A model generated the notes under the pieces. It did not search any database, had not been told where the DNA came from, and was given only the letters and a program-made list of their open reading frames with translations. The translations under genes were made by a program, and so were the position numbers. DNA of 64,000 nt, from assembly GCF_021129215.1 (NCBI RefSeq), contig NZ_JAJOLP010000001.1:3472001-3536000 (forward strand), written 5' to 3'. Positions 15,458 to 24,754 of this stretch are shown here, piece by piece. The stretch is from Agromyces sp. S2-1-8 (GTDB lineage Bacteria; Actinomycetota; Actinomycetes; Actinomycetales; Microbacteriaceae). The first letter of the stretch is position 1. Each line of letters begins with the position of its first letter.

Positions 15458-16465
15458 TCACGCGTCGAGCAGCGCCGGCTCGGCCGCCGTGACCGCCGAC
15501 ACGGCCGCTCGTGCACGCACGAGCGCGGCGCCGTCGCCGCCGGCGGCCTCCAGCGCGAGCAGTGCCGCCCCGACGATGGGGGCATCGTCGACGACGCTCA
15601 GGCGCGCGAGCGGCGCGGCCGCCGCGAGTTCCGAGCGGATGCCTCGGAGCAGGCGTTCGTCGCGCGATCGCGCGATGCCGCCGCCCAGCACGACCGGGAT
15701 TTCGCGGTCGAGCAGCTCGAGCCTCGTGAGGCAGGCCCGCGCGAAGTCCGCGAGCTCCGTCGCCTGCCGGTCGACGAGACCGATCGCGACGGCGTCTCCG
15801 GCCCGGGCCGCCTCGAACACCGCGGGGGCGAGCGAGATCAGCTCCGAGGCATCCCGTTCGCCGAAGTGCAGGCCCTCGATCAGCTCACCGACCGAGCCGA
15901 CGCCGAGGCGCCGCTCGATCTCGCCGACCAGCGCCGTCGACGGGCCGCGCCCGTCGATCGCGCGGGCGGCGTGCCAGAGCGCCGCCTCGCCCAGGCCGGA
16001 ACCGCCGCCCCAGTCGCCCGAGAGCGACCCGAGCGACGGGAAGCGCACCTCGGCGCGGTCGGCGCGGAGTCCGATCGCGTTCACGCCCGTGCCGCACACG
16101 ATCGCGACGGCGTCGGGTTCGTCGGTGCCGGCGCGCAGCAGCGCGTACAGGTCGTTGTCGACCGTCACCGAGGCCGCGGCCCAGTCGCACCGGCCGATGG
16201 CCGCCTCGTACCGCTCGATCTCGATGGGCAGGTCGAGCCCCGAGAGGTAGAGCCCCGCGTGGACGACCGGGCGACGGCCCGCGACCGCCCGCACGAGCTC
16301 GTCGACCACCGCGGCCGAGGCGTCGAGCCCGTCGAAGTGGGGGCTCGAGCCCGGACCGCGACGATGCTCGACGAGCGTGCCGTCGAGCTCGAGCGAGACG
16401 GCATCGGTCTTGGAGCCGCCGCCGTCGACCGCGACGACGAGCGGCACGCCGCCCCGGCCGGTCAT
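15458..16465 (-). CDS. BadF/BadG-type sugar kinase (N-acetylglucosamine kinase-like)
   Basis: A 335-residue ASKHA-fold kinase. The phosphate-1 loop is VVAVDGGGSKTDAV near residue 9, phosphate-2 is AIVCGTGVNAIG near 122 and the adenosine motif is IPVVLGGGIARS near 270. This family includes actinobacterial GlcNAc and glucosamine kinases. Its ATG overlaps the GH4 stop by 4 bp, and it is the last gene of an operon with an Opp-type transporter, a ROK regulator and a GH4 hydrolase. GH4 enzymes of the neighbouring type cleave 6-phospho-glycosides, and no PTS is present. The kinase may therefore phosphorylate the imported sugar before or after cleavage; this is inference. Confidence 0.85.
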   Translation of the reverse strand: MTGRGGVPLVVAVDGGGSKTDAVSLELDGTLVEHRRGPGSSPHFDGLDASAAVVDELVRAVAGRRPVVHAGLYLSGLDLPIEIERYEAAIGRCDWAAASVTVDNDLYALLRAGTDEPDAVAIVCGTGVNAIGLRADRAEVRFPSLGSLSGDWGGGSGLGEAALWHAARAIDGRGPSTALVGEIERRLGVGSVGELIEGLHFGERDASELISLAPAVFEAARAGDAVAIGLVDRQATELADFARACLTRLELLDREIPVVLGGGIARSRDERLLRGIRSELAAAAPLARLSVVDDAPIVGAALLALEAAGGDGAALVRARAAVSAVTAAEPALLDA

Positions 16466-17718
16466 GCCCACTCCAGGAAGCGGGCGTTCTCGGCCATGAG
16501 CAGGTCGGTGAGCCGTTCGGCCCGCTCGTGCTGCAGCACGAGCGGGTGCGCCCGCATCGCGCGCAGGACGCGGTCGCGTCCGCCGTGCACGGCCGCGTCG
16601 AGCGCGAGCCGCTCGTAGCCCGCGACCGCCGAGACGAGGCCCGAGATGTCGTCGGGCAGCGGCGCGACCGGTTCCGCGACGAATCCCCCGTCGCGGAACA
16701 CGGCCGGCACCTCGATCACGTGATCGTCGGGCAGGAAGGGCAGCACGCCGTCGTTCCGGAGGTTCACCACCCGCGACCGGCTCGCGCCGTCGCGCATCGC
16801 GGCGAGCAGCTCGATCGCGGCCTCCGAGTAGAACGCCCCGCCCCGCCCCTCGAGCGCGGCGGGCTTCTCGTGCTGCGACTCGTCGGCGTAGAGCTCGAGC
16901 AGCTCGCGCTCGATCGCCTGCACCGCCTCGGCCCGCGTCGGCTCGGCGAGCTGCTCGCGCAGCACCTCGTCGTGGGCGTAGTAGTACCGCAGGTAGTACG
17001 AGGGCACGACGCCGAGCTGTGCGAGCAGCTCGGGTGCGAGGTGCACCTCGTCGGCCAGGTCGCCGAGCCGGTCGGCGAGGAGGTCGGGAAGCCGGTCGCG
17101 CCCGTCGATCGTGACGCTGCGCTCCCAGGTCAGGTGGTTGAGCCCGACGTGGCCGAGGTGCACGCGGTCGTGCTCGACGCCGTAGAACGACGCGTAGCGA
17201 CGCTGGAACCCGATCGCGACGTTGCAGAGGCCGACCGCACGGTGCCCGGCCTCGAGCAAGGCGCGGGTCACGATGCCGACCGGGTTCGTGAAGTCGACGA
17301 TCCAGGCGTCGGGCTTCGCGTGCCGGCGCACGGCCTCGGCGATGCGCAGCACCACGGGGACCGTGCGCAGCGCCTTCGCGAGGCCGCCGGGCCCGGTGGT
17401 CTCCTGACCGATGCAGCCGACCTCGTGCGGCCAGGTCTCGTCGGCGTGGCGCGCGTGCTGCCCGCCGACCCGCAGCTGGACGAGCACCGCGTCGGCGTCG
17501 GCGACGCCCGCGACGAGATCGGTCGTGCCGATCACGCGCGCGGGGTGGCCGGCGTGGGCGAGCATGCGCCGCGACATCCCGGCGACGAGGGCGAGACGGT
17601 GCTCGTCGGGGTCGACGAGCCGGATCTCCTCGAGCGGCAGCGTCTCGCGCAGCCGGGCGAAGCCGTCGATGAGCTCGGGGGTGTAGGTGGATCCACCGCC
17701 GACGATGGCGAGTTTCAT
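16462..17718 (-). CDS. Family 4 glycoside hydrolase (6-phospho-beta-glucosidase-like)
   Basis: A 418-residue NAD- and metal-dependent glycosidase that works by transient oxidation at C3 rather than by two carboxylates. The N-terminal Rossmann motif is MKLAIVGGGSTYTPELIDG. DFTNPVGIV near residue 145 and the cysteine motif LCNVAIGFQRR near 170 follow; the CNV form is associated with 6-phospho-beta-glucosidases. GLNHLTW near 200 contains the metal-ligand His. GAGGAG upstream of the ATG at 17718 supports the start. It overlaps the downstream kinase by 4 bp. Likely role: cleaving imported, phosphorylated beta-glycosides. The exact sugar is unknown. Confidence 0.9.
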   Translation of the reverse strand: MKLAIVGGGSTYTPELIDGFARLRETLPLEEIRLVDPDEHRLALVAGMSRRMLAHAGHPARVIGTTDLVAGVADADAVLVQLRVGGQHARHADETWPHEVGCIGQETTGPGGLAKALRTVPVVLRIAEAVRRHAKPDAWIVDFTNPVGIVTRALLEAGHRAVGLCNVAIGFQRRYASFYGVEHDRVHLGHVGLNHLTWERSVTIDGRDRLPDLLADRLGDLADEVHLAPELLAQLGVVPSYYLRYYYAHDEVLREQLAEPTRAEAVQAIERELLELYADESQHEKPAALEGRGGAFYSEAAIELLAAMRDGASRSRVVNLRNDGVLPFLPDDHVIEVPAVFRDGGFVAEPVAPLPDDISGLVSAVAGYERLALDAAVHGGRDRVLRAMRAHPLVLQHERAERLTDLLMAENARFLEWA

Positions 17719-17781
17719 GTCTCCTCATTCCGCTGGAAGCAGGCTGGCGCGCAGGTGCTGCGCGCAGGTGTGGTCGACCGC

Positions 17782-17801
17782 CGGATGCCTCGCGGCATCC
17801 G
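17782..17801 (-). terminator. Short hairpin between the ROK regulator and the GH4 gene
   Basis: CGGATGCC (17782-17789) and GGCATCCG (17794-17801) form a perfect 8-bp stem with a TCGC loop, 26 bp past the ROK stop codon. It could reduce read-through or stabilise mRNA within the operon. It uses the recurring GGATGCC motif. Confidence 0.4.
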
Positions 17802-17827
17802 TGTCGGTGGTGTGAGGTGCGGGCGCG

Positions 17828-18982
17828 TCAGCCCGCGAGCGAGATATCGGCCTCGAGCTGGTCCCTGATCTGTTCGACGAGCTGCTGCCGGGCGCCGAGC
17901 AGGACCGGCTGCACGCCGGTGCCGCTCGTGCGCACCACGACCCTCGGATGGTCGGCCGGGTCGATCCGTTCGGCGACGAGCGCGGCGAGCCGGGCCCCGC
18001 CGGCCGTGCCGGTCGGACCGCCGAGCACGATCATCGCCGGGTCGAGGATCGCGAGCAGCGGATGCACGGCGAGCGCCACCCGATCGGCGAGCGAGGCGAG
18101 CGCGACATCGTCTTCCGCGAGCCGCGGCAGCGCAGTGGCGAGCGGCCGCCCGGCGGCGCCGAGGAGCCTGGCCACCGCCGGCCCGCCCAGCAGGTCGGTG
18201 AGGTCGTTCGCCTCGGGGGCGAGCTCGGCCGCGGCCCTCGGCACGCCGAGGTAGCCGATCTCGCCCGCGCTGCCCGACGCGCCGCGATGCACGACGCCCC
18301 CGAGGTCGACGCCCACCCCCAGTCCGTCGCCGATCCAGAACAGGGCGAAGCTCGCGGCGTCCTGCGCGGCGCCGACCGCGCGCTCGGCCATGGCCGCCAG
18401 GTTCACGTCGTTGTCGATCGTCGCGGCGAGCCCGAGGGCGGCCTCGATCCGTTCGCGGGCGCCGACCGCCGGCCAGCCCGGGAGCGTGTCGGTGAGCGAG
18501 AGCTCGTCTCCGTCGACGGAGAACGCGGCCTGCACGCCGATGACGACGCGGCTGACCGACGAACGATCGAGGCCCGCGGCCTCGCAGGCCGCCCCCACCG
18601 CCGCGCGGACGTCGCCCTCTGGGGTGCGCCCCGAGGATGCCGCCTCGATCTCGACGATCGGGTGATCGCCGTCGATCGCGTCGACGACGACCGCCTGGAT
18701 GGCGCCGGCCACGATCGAGATCGCGACGCCCGTGATGCGATCGACGCGCACGCCGTAGCTGACGGCGTTCGGACCGCGGCCCCCCGAGACCTCGCCCACC
18801 GGGTGGATGAGGCCGACCCGCTCGAGCCGGGTGATCATCTGCGTGGCCGTCGGCTTGGACAGCCCCGACAGTGCGCCGAGCTTCGAGCGGGTGAGCGGAC
18901 CGTGCTCGAGGAGGAGCCGGAACGCCGTGCGGTCGTTGCGCGCGGCGAGCCACGTGGGCGTGCCCGGATCGATCTGGTTCAT
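17828..18982 (-). CDS. ROK family transcriptional regulator
   Basis: A 384-residue regulator. The N-terminal winged helix-turn-helix reads AFRLLLEHGPLTRSKLGALSGLSKPTATQ, followed by a ROK sugar-binding domain with LGVGVDLGGVVHRGASGSAG in place of the zinc/sugar loop. The catalytic Asp of ROK kinases and the full Cys-rich zinc motif are not obvious, as expected for a regulator. The start at 18982 is preferred over 19018 because GGGAGGG precedes it. It lies between the transporter genes and the GH4-kinase pair, so it probably controls the operon in response to the imported sugar or its phosphate. Confidence 0.9.
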   Translation of the reverse strand: MNQIDPGTPTWLAARNDRTAFRLLLEHGPLTRSKLGALSGLSKPTATQMITRLERVGLIHPVGEVSGGRGPNAVSYGVRVDRITGVAISIVAGAIQAVVVDAIDGDHPIVEIEAASSGRTPEGDVRAAVGAACEAAGLDRSSVSRVVIGVQAAFSVDGDELSLTDTLPGWPAVGARERIEAALGLAATIDNDVNLAAMAERAVGAAQDAASFALFWIGDGLGVGVDLGGVVHRGASGSAGEIGYLGVPRAAAELAPEANDLTDLLGGPAVARLLGAAGRPLATALPRLAEDDVALASLADRVALAVHPLLAILDPAMIVLGGPTGTAGGARLAALVAERIDPADHPRVVVRTSGTGVQPVLLGARQQLVEQIRDQLEADISLAG

Positions 18983-19052
18983 GCCGTCCCTCCCCTGGTG
19001 CGGATCGCACTGTCGCAACTCTATCTAAAAACGTTCTTTACTGAATTGACAT
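18983..19052 (-). promoter_or_regulatory. AT-rich promoter/operator region of the ROK gene
   Basis: This 70-bp gap is much richer in A and T than its surroundings and contains, on the plus strand, ATCTAAAAACGTTCTTTACTG. A similar ATCTAAC sequence lies upstream of the transporter operon (24771-24777). AT-rich sites of this kind are typical ROK operators, so this may be an autoregulatory site and an internal promoter. Confidence 0.45.
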
Positions 19053-19916
19053 TCAACCGCCGTTCCGCACTTCGTCACGAAGCCGCCCGAGGCGATCGGG
19101 GTCGGCCGCCGCCTCGAGCAGCGTCTTCGTGTACTCGTGCTGCGGATCGAGGATCACCCGCTCGCTCGGACCGCGCTCGACGATCTCGCCGCGGTACATG
19201 ACCAGGATCTCGTCGGAGAAGTGCCGCGCAGTCGCCAGGTCGTGCGTGATGTAGAGCACGCCGAGCTGCTCCTGCCGCTGGAGTTCGGCGAGCAGGTTCA
19301 GCACCCCGAGCCTGATCGACACGTCGAGCATCGACACCGGTTCGTCGGCGATGATGAACCTCGCGCCCGGAGCGAGCGCCCTGGCGATCGCCACGCGCTG
19401 CCGCTGGCCGCCCGACAGCTCGTGCGGCCGCCGATCCGCGAAGGTCGACGCGGGCGACAGCCGCACCCGTTCCAGCAGCTCGTCGACGCGCGCACCGATC
19501 TCCTTCGACGAGAGCCTCGGATGGTGGATCCGCAGGGGCCGCTCGAGATGGTGCCGGATCGGATGGAACGGGTTCAGCGACCCGAACGGATCCTGGAAGA
19601 CCATCTGCACGTCGCGCCGGTAGCTCGCGAGCCGCGAGCCGCCCGTCGCACTCGGCGCCCCGTCGAGCAGGATCTCGCCCGAGCTCGGGGCCTCGAGCTT
19701 CGCCATCATGCGGGCGATCGTCGACTTGCCCGAGCCGCTCTCGCCCACGAGGGCGATCGTGCGGCCGGGTTCGAGGGTGAACGAGACGTCCCTGACCGCG
19801 TGCAGGATGCGCGACTTCACCCCGCTGCGCAGGCGGAAGTCCTTCACGAGATTGCGGGCCTCGAGGCTCGCCGAAGTCGCGCTCGTGCCGCTCGTCGCCG
19901 TGCCGTGCGCGCTCAT
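19053..19916 (-). CDS. Oligopeptide/oligosaccharide ABC transporter ATP-binding protein (DppF/OppF-like)
   Basis: A 287-residue cytosolic ATPase, second of a pair. Walker A is GESGSGKST near residue 53, the Q-loop is QMVFQDPFGSLNP, the signature is LSGGQRQRVAIARAL, Walker B is FIIADEPVSMLDVS and the switch His is in YITHDLATARHF. The C-terminal Opp-specific extension contains PQHEYTKTLLEA. The ATG at 19916 overlaps the stop of the partner ATPase by 4 bp. It energises import through the two permeases upstream. Opp-family importers carry peptides, nickel or oligosaccharides; the adjacent glycosidase and sugar kinase argue for an oligosaccharide. Confidence 0.92.
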   Translation of the reverse strand: MSAHGTATSGTSATSASLEARNLVKDFRLRSGVKSRILHAVRDVSFTLEPGRTIALVGESGSGKSTIARMMAKLEAPSSGEILLDGAPSATGGSRLASYRRDVQMVFQDPFGSLNPFHPIRHHLERPLRIHHPRLSSKEIGARVDELLERVRLSPASTFADRRPHELSGGQRQRVAIARALAPGARFIIADEPVSMLDVSIRLGVLNLLAELQRQEQLGVLYITHDLATARHFSDEILVMYRGEIVERGPSERVILDPQHEYTKTLLEAAADPDRLGRLRDEVRNGG

Positions 19917-20860
19917 GCGGCACCTCCCTCGACGGCGCCCGACCCGACGCCGGTCCTGATGAAGTCGCCGCGATCCCCCCGCAGGCTCGGGAAGCTCGAG
20001 AGCAGGCGCTTCGTGTACTCGTGCGAGGGGGTGCGGTAGATCTCCTCCGCCGTGCCCTGCTCGACGATCCGCCCCTCGAGCATGATCGCGATGCGGTCGC
20101 TGATCTCGATCAGCAGCGGCAGGTCGTGCGTGATGAAGACGACGGCGAACCCCAACCGCTCGCGCAGCCGCATGATCTCGCGGATGATCCCCCGCTGCAC
20201 CACCACGTCGAGCGCGGTCGTCGGCTCGTCCATGATCATGACCTGCGGGTCGAGGGCGAGGGCCATCGCGATCATCACGCGCTGCCGCATGCCGCCCGAG
20301 AGCTCGTGCGGGAAGCTCGACAGCCGTGCCGGGTCGACGCCCACGAGGCTCAGCAGCTCGGCGCTCCTCGCCTCGCGCTCGGCGCGCCGCATGCCGGGCC
20401 GGTGCGTCGTGAACACGTCGTGCAGCTGCTTGCGCACGCTCATGACCGGGTTCAGCGAGTTCATCGACCCCTGGAACACCATCGACACCTTGCTCCACCG
20501 GAAGGTGCGGAGCGCCTCGCCGTCGAGCCCGACGACGTCGATGTCGCGCCCCGAGGCGTCGTGGAAGACCACCTCGCCGCCCGTCATGAGGGCGGGCGCC
20601 TTGAGCAGTCGGTTCAGCCCGTAGGCGAGCGTCGTCTTGCCGCAACCCGACTCCCCCGCGAGTCCGAGGAGCTCGCCGCGATGCAGGGTGATCGACGCGC
20701 CGCGCACCGCCTTCACGGGCGGCTCCACCTCGTACTCGATCGACACGTCCCGGGCGGTCAGCACGGGCTCGCCGCGTCGGGAGGGGTCGATTCCGGTGAC
20801 GCCGGCCTCGACGGGGATGCCGGTGCGGTCGATGCCGTTCGCACGGCCGGCGCGGCTCAT
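19913..20860 (-). CDS. Oligopeptide/oligosaccharide ABC transporter ATP-binding protein (DppD/OppD-like)
   Basis: A 315-residue ATPase. After a 30-residue extension it has Walker A GESGCGKTT near residue 69, Q-loop MVFQGSMNSLNP, signature LSGGMRQRVMIAMAL, Walker B VMIMDEPTTALD and switch His FITHDLPLL. The LSGGMRQR form is typical of OppD/DppD. The ATG at 20860 overlaps the permease stop at 20857 by 4 bp. It pairs with the next ATPase to form the nucleotide-binding heterodimer of the importer. Confidence 0.92.
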   Translation of the reverse strand: MSRAGRANGIDRTGIPVEAGVTGIDPSRRGEPVLTARDVSIEYEVEPPVKAVRGASITLHRGELLGLAGESGCGKTTLAYGLNRLLKAPALMTGGEVVFHDASGRDIDVVGLDGEALRTFRWSKVSMVFQGSMNSLNPVMSVRKQLHDVFTTHRPGMRRAEREARSAELLSLVGVDPARLSSFPHELSGGMRQRVMIAMALALDPQVMIMDEPTTALDVVVQRGIIREIMRLRERLGFAVVFITHDLPLLIEISDRIAIMLEGRIVEQGTAEEIYRTPSHEYTKRLLSSFPSLRGDRGDFIRTGVGSGAVEGGAA

Positions 20861-21954
20861 GCGAACGCTCCCGTGTCGGCGACGCCCTTGCCGGCCTTCG
20901 CAGCCTGTCGCTGGCGCTTGGCGTTCTCGGGTGCGAGCCTGAGCTTCGGGTTCACGACCTCGTCGATCGCGAAGTTGATGAGCGACAGCCCTGCACCGAG
21001 TGCGGCGATGATGAGGCCGGGCGGCACGAACCACCACCAGGCGCCGGTGCCGACGGCCTGCCCGGTCTGGGCGTCGTTGAGCATCGTGCCGAGGGTGATC
21101 GACCCGGTCGGCCCGAGCCCGAGGTACGAGAGGCCGGCCTCGCCGAGCACCGCGAAGATCACGCCGAAGATGAACTGGGCCGCGAGCAGCGGCACGAGGT
21201 TCGGGAGGATCTCGACGAAGATGATGCGGGCGGGCCTCTCGCCGGCGACCCGTGCGGCGGCGACGTACTCGCGCGTGCGCAGCGAACGGGCCTGCGCTCG
21301 GAGCACGACGGCCGACCCCGCCCAGCCGGTGATGCCGAGGACGAGCGCGACGAGCAGCGAACTCCGCGCGAGCGGACCGAGCCCCTCCGCCGTCTGCACG
21401 TACGCGGCGATCACCATGACCACGGGAAGCCCCGGGATCACGAGCACGATGTTGGTGAAGAGCGTCAGCACCTCGTCGGCGACGCCGCCGAAGTAGCCGG
21501 CGAACACGCCGAAGACGATCGCGAGCACGAGGGCGACCACCCCCGCGACGAGCCCGATGAACAACGACCCGCGAGTGCCCCACGCGAGCTGCGAGAAGAC
21601 GTCGTAGCCGAGCTTCGTCGTGCCGAGCCAGTGCTCCGCCGACGGCGGCAGCAGGGCGTCGTTGTCGGAGTCGCGCGGCGGCTGCGCGATCATGGGGCCG
21701 AAGATGCCGAACAGCGTGATCAGGCCGACGATCACGAGGCCGTTGATGAGCTTGCCCGAGCGACTCGGCAGGATGTGGCGGAACCGCCCGCCACGGCCGG
21801 CCTGCGCGACGGCGAACGCCGCGGTCGCACTCGCCTCGCGCGCGGATTCGCGCACCGCCTCCGCGGAGACCGGGGCCTGGAACGGGGCGTCGTCGCCCAT
21901 CGCGTAGCCCGAGTCGTCTGGCGCGCGATCGAGCGTCGGCTGGGAGTCATCCAT
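20857..21954 (-). CDS. ABC transporter permease (DppC/OppC-like)
   Basis: A 365-residue inner-membrane permease with six hydrophobic segments and an unusually long cytosolic N terminus of about 70 residues. The ABC-docking EAA-like loop reads EYVAAARVAGERPARIIFVEILPN in two overlapping stretches around residues 228-250. LGTTKLGYDVFSQLAWGTRGSL near residue 110 is a conserved OppC feature. It overlaps the upstream DppB-like gene by 8 bp and the downstream ATPase by 4 bp. Confidence 0.92.
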   Translation of the reverse strand: MDDSQPTLDRAPDDSGYAMGDDAPFQAPVSAEAVRESAREASATAAFAVAQAGRGGRFRHILPSRSGKLINGLVIVGLITLFGIFGPMIAQPPRDSDNDALLPPSAEHWLGTTKLGYDVFSQLAWGTRGSLFIGLVAGVVALVLAIVFGVFAGYFGGVADEVLTLFTNIVLVIPGLPVVMVIAAYVQTAEGLGPLARSSLLVALVLGITGWAGSAVVLRAQARSLRTREYVAAARVAGERPARIIFVEILPNLVPLLAAQFIFGVIFAVLGEAGLSYLGLGPTGSITLGTMLNDAQTGQAVGTGAWWWFVPPGLIIAALGAGLSLINFAIDEVVNPKLRLAPENAKRQRQAAKAGKGVADTGAFA

Positions 21955-22951
21955 TGTGTCGCACTCTCGGGTCGATGAAGCCGTAGATGAGGTCCATGAT
22001 GAAGTTCGCCACCAGCACCGTGAGGGTGATCACGAGGAACACGCCCTGCATGAGCGCGTAGTCGAGACCCTGCACGGCCTGGATCATGAGCTTGCCGAGG
22101 CCCGGATAGCTGAACACCTGCTCCATCACGATCGATCCGGCGACGACGAAGCCGAGCGCGATGCCGAAGCCCGCGAGGCTCGGGATGGCGGCGTTGCGGG
22201 CGGCGTACCGCGTGAGCGTCCGCCGCGAGGTGAGTCCCTTCGCCTCGGCCGTCACCACGTAGTCCTCCGACATCGTCGAGACCATCATGTTGCGCATGCC
22301 GAGCAGCCAGCCGCCGACCGAGGAGAGCACGATCGTCGTCGCCGGGAGGATCGCGTGGTAGATCGCGCTGCCGAGGAATGCCCAGCTCCACTCCGGCCCC
22401 GCCGGGAACTCGAACACGTCGTAGCCGCCGACGATCGGGAACCACCCGAGTTGCACCGCGAACACCGCGACGAGCACGAGCGCGAGCCAGAAGTACGGGA
22501 TCGACTGGAACACGGTGGTGATCGGCACGAGGTGGTCGAGCCTCGTGCCGCGCCGCCATCCCACCCAGGCGCCCACGATGATGCCGAGCAGGAACGAGAT
22601 GACGGTCGCGGTCCCGACCAGGAAGATCGTCCACGGCAGCGCCGCCGAGATCAGGTCGGCGACGGGGGCCGGATACCGCGTCGAGGAGACCCCGAGGTCG
22701 CCCTGCAGCAGCCGGCCCCAGTACGCCACGTACTGGTCCCACAGCGACATGTCCCTGCCCGCACCGAGGATCGACGTGATCGCCTGCACGGTCTCCTCCG
22801 AGAGCGGTCGCCCGCCGCTGGCTCGGCGCAGCTTGCCGAGCATGATCGCGGCCGGATCGCCCGGCAGCAGCCGCGGCAGCAGGAAGTTGAGCGAGATCGC
22901 CGCCCAGAAGGTCACCAGGTAGAAGGCGACCCGCCGAAGGTAGAAGCTCAT
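21947..22951 (-). CDS. ABC transporter permease (DppB/OppB-like)
   Basis: A 334-residue inner-membrane permease with six predicted segments. The family start is MSFYLRRVAFYLVTFWAAIS, and LPGDPAAIMLG follows. A periplasmic domain precedes the core, and DYVVTAEAKGLTSRRTLTRY is the ABC-docking loop. It lies 52 bp downstream of the binding-protein gene and overlaps the DppC-like gene. Together they form the channel of the importer. Confidence 0.93.
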   Translation of the reverse strand: MSFYLRRVAFYLVTFWAAISLNFLLPRLLPGDPAAIMLGKLRRASGGRPLSEETVQAITSILGAGRDMSLWDQYVAYWGRLLQGDLGVSSTRYPAPVADLISAALPWTIFLVGTATVISFLLGIIVGAWVGWRRGTRLDHLVPITTVFQSIPYFWLALVLVAVFAVQLGWFPIVGGYDVFEFPAGPEWSWAFLGSAIYHAILPATTIVLSSVGGWLLGMRNMMVSTMSEDYVVTAEAKGLTSRRTLTRYAARNAAIPSLAGFGIALGFVVAGSIVMEQVFSYPGLGKLMIQAVQGLDYALMQGVFLVITLTVLVANFIMDLIYGFIDPRVRHNG

Positions 22952-23003
22952 GCTGCCGCCGTCCTCGATGCGGGGAAGGTTCGTTCCATGGGACCGTCGG
23001 CGC

Positions 23004-24665
23004 CTACTCGGCGGGCTTCAGGTGCGTGAGCACCATCGCGTTCGCGACCGCGAGGTAGGGCAGCGGAGCGGCGTACAGGTCGCTCTCGCTCGGCCAGCCG
23101 GTGAACTTCTCGGTGTTGAAGAACGACTGCGAGGCGTTGAGCACCACCGGGATGTACGGCAGGTCTCGGGCGATCTCGGCCTGGATCGCGCCGTAGGCCG
23201 CCTGCTTGGTCGCCACGTCCTGCGTGGCGCCGGCCGCGAGCACGGCCTCGTCGACGACGGGGTTCGCGTAGCGCGAGTAGTTCTGCCCGTCGAGCGGGCC
23301 CTCGCCGACCTTCGCGGTCGACGAGCCGGCGAAGTACTCGTGGTAGTTCGAGTACGGGTCGGCCACGAGGCTCTGGGTGAGGCCGAAGAGCGCCATCTGG
23401 AAGTCGCCGTTCTGGATCGGGGTCCAGTACTCGGCGTCGGAGACGGTGCGTGCGTTGATGCGGATGCCGGCTTCGGCGGCCTGCTCGGAGATGAGCTTCG
23501 CCGCATCGTTGTAGTCGGTCCATCCGTCGGGCGAGAACAGGTCGATCTCGATCGCCGTGCCGTCCTTGCCGTAGAACCCGTCGTCGCCCTTGGTGTATCC
23601 GGCCGCCTCGAGGACCTCGGCCGCCGCGGCGGGGTCGGCCTCCTGCGGGCTCGTGGCGAGCGCGGGGTCGGCGAGCCACTGCTCGTCGCGGGGCTGCAGC
23701 GTGAACGACGGCGACGACTCGCCCGCGAGGCCCGCGAAGGCCTTCTCGCGGATGGTCGCCCGGTCGATCGCGAGGTTGATGGCCTGGCGCACCGCGGGGT
23801 CGGTCTGGGGGCCGGTGCAGCCGAGGTCGGCGTTCGCGCAGGTGGTGATCGTCGTCGGGTCCTGCTGCAGGTTGAGCGTCGAGATGTCGCCCTTGCCGGT
23901 GACGGCGTCGGGGTTCGCGATGAACTGGCCGACCCAGTCGATCTTGCCGGTGGTCAAGAGGTCCTGCGACGACTGGTTCGAGTCGAGGCCGAGGTACTGC
24001 ACCTGTTCGACGGCGGGCGCGCCGTCGCGGAAGAGGTCGTTCGCCTCGACCGTGTACGCGGCCTCCGAGAAGTCCTTGAGCACGTACGGGCCCGAGCCGA
24101 CCGGTTCGGGGTTGGTCTCGGCCATGAAGTCGTCGATGCCCTCCCAGATGTGCTTCGGGATGATGTAGGTCGAGCCGAGCGTCAGCGAGGCGCTGGTGAA
24201 CTGCGGCTCCGTGTAGGTGAGCACGACGGTCGTGTCGTCGGTCGCCTCGGCCGAGACGAACTGCTCGGTCTTGTTCGAGCCGTAGCCGAACGTGAAGGCG
24301 ACGTCCTCCGCCGTCAGGTCCTCGCCGTCGCTCCACTTCAGGTCGGGCTTGATGGTGACGGTGAGGGTCTTGCCGTCCTCGCTGTACTCGTAGCTGTCGC
24401 CGATGAGCCCGACGGGCGGGTCGGCGGACAGCTGGTTGAAGAAGAACAGCGGCTCGTAGATGGCGCCGAAGGTGGCGTGCACGGCCGTGTCGACGGCGAA
24501 CGGGTTGAAGTTGTTGTTGATCGGGGTGGCGCTGCCGGCCCAGACGCGGAGGACCGCGGCGTCGCCGTCGGATCCGGTCGAGGGCGAGCACCCGGACATC
24601 CCGAGGGCGATAGCGGCCGCTCCGGCGGCGAATGCCACCGTGATGGAGCGCTTGGTTCGATTCAT
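23004..24665 (-). CDS. Family 5 (Opp-type) solute-binding lipoprotein
   Basis: A 553-residue extracytoplasmic binding protein and first gene of the transport operon. The ATG at 24665 gives a signal peptide MNRTKRSITVAFAAGAAAIA followed by the lipobox region LGMSGC, so the mature protein would be lipid-anchored at Cys. Family 5 landmarks include YEPLFFFNQ and the SDGEDLTAEDVAFTF segment. The length is normal. Relatives bind oligopeptides, but several bind cello- or manno-oligosaccharides. The GH4, sugar kinase and ROK genes downstream suggest a sugar ligand here (inference). Confidence 0.92.
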   Translation of the reverse strand: MNRTKRSITVAFAAGAAAIALGMSGCSPSTGSDGDAAVLRVWAGSATPINNNFNPFAVDTAVHATFGAIYEPLFFFNQLSADPPVGLIGDSYEYSEDGKTLTVTIKPDLKWSDGEDLTAEDVAFTFGYGSNKTEQFVSAEATDDTTVVLTYTEPQFTSASLTLGSTYIIPKHIWEGIDDFMAETNPEPVGSGPYVLKDFSEAAYTVEANDLFRDGAPAVEQVQYLGLDSNQSSQDLLTTGKIDWVGQFIANPDAVTGKGDISTLNLQQDPTTITTCANADLGCTGPQTDPAVRQAINLAIDRATIREKAFAGLAGESSPSFTLQPRDEQWLADPALATSPQEADPAAAAEVLEAAGYTKGDDGFYGKDGTAIEIDLFSPDGWTDYNDAAKLISEQAAEAGIRINARTVSDAEYWTPIQNGDFQMALFGLTQSLVADPYSNYHEYFAGSSTAKVGEGPLDGQNYSRYANPVVDEAVLAAGATQDVATKQAAYGAIQAEIARDLPYIPVVLNASQSFFNTEKFTGWPSESDLYAAPLPYLAVANAMVLTHLKPAE

Positions 24666-24754
24666 CGTTCCGACAGTCCTCTCGTGCTTCGTTGCGTGGG
24701 AAGAGCAGTGACGCCGCCTGCAGGAGCCTGGTGCGCAGGGCGCTACTGGAAGCG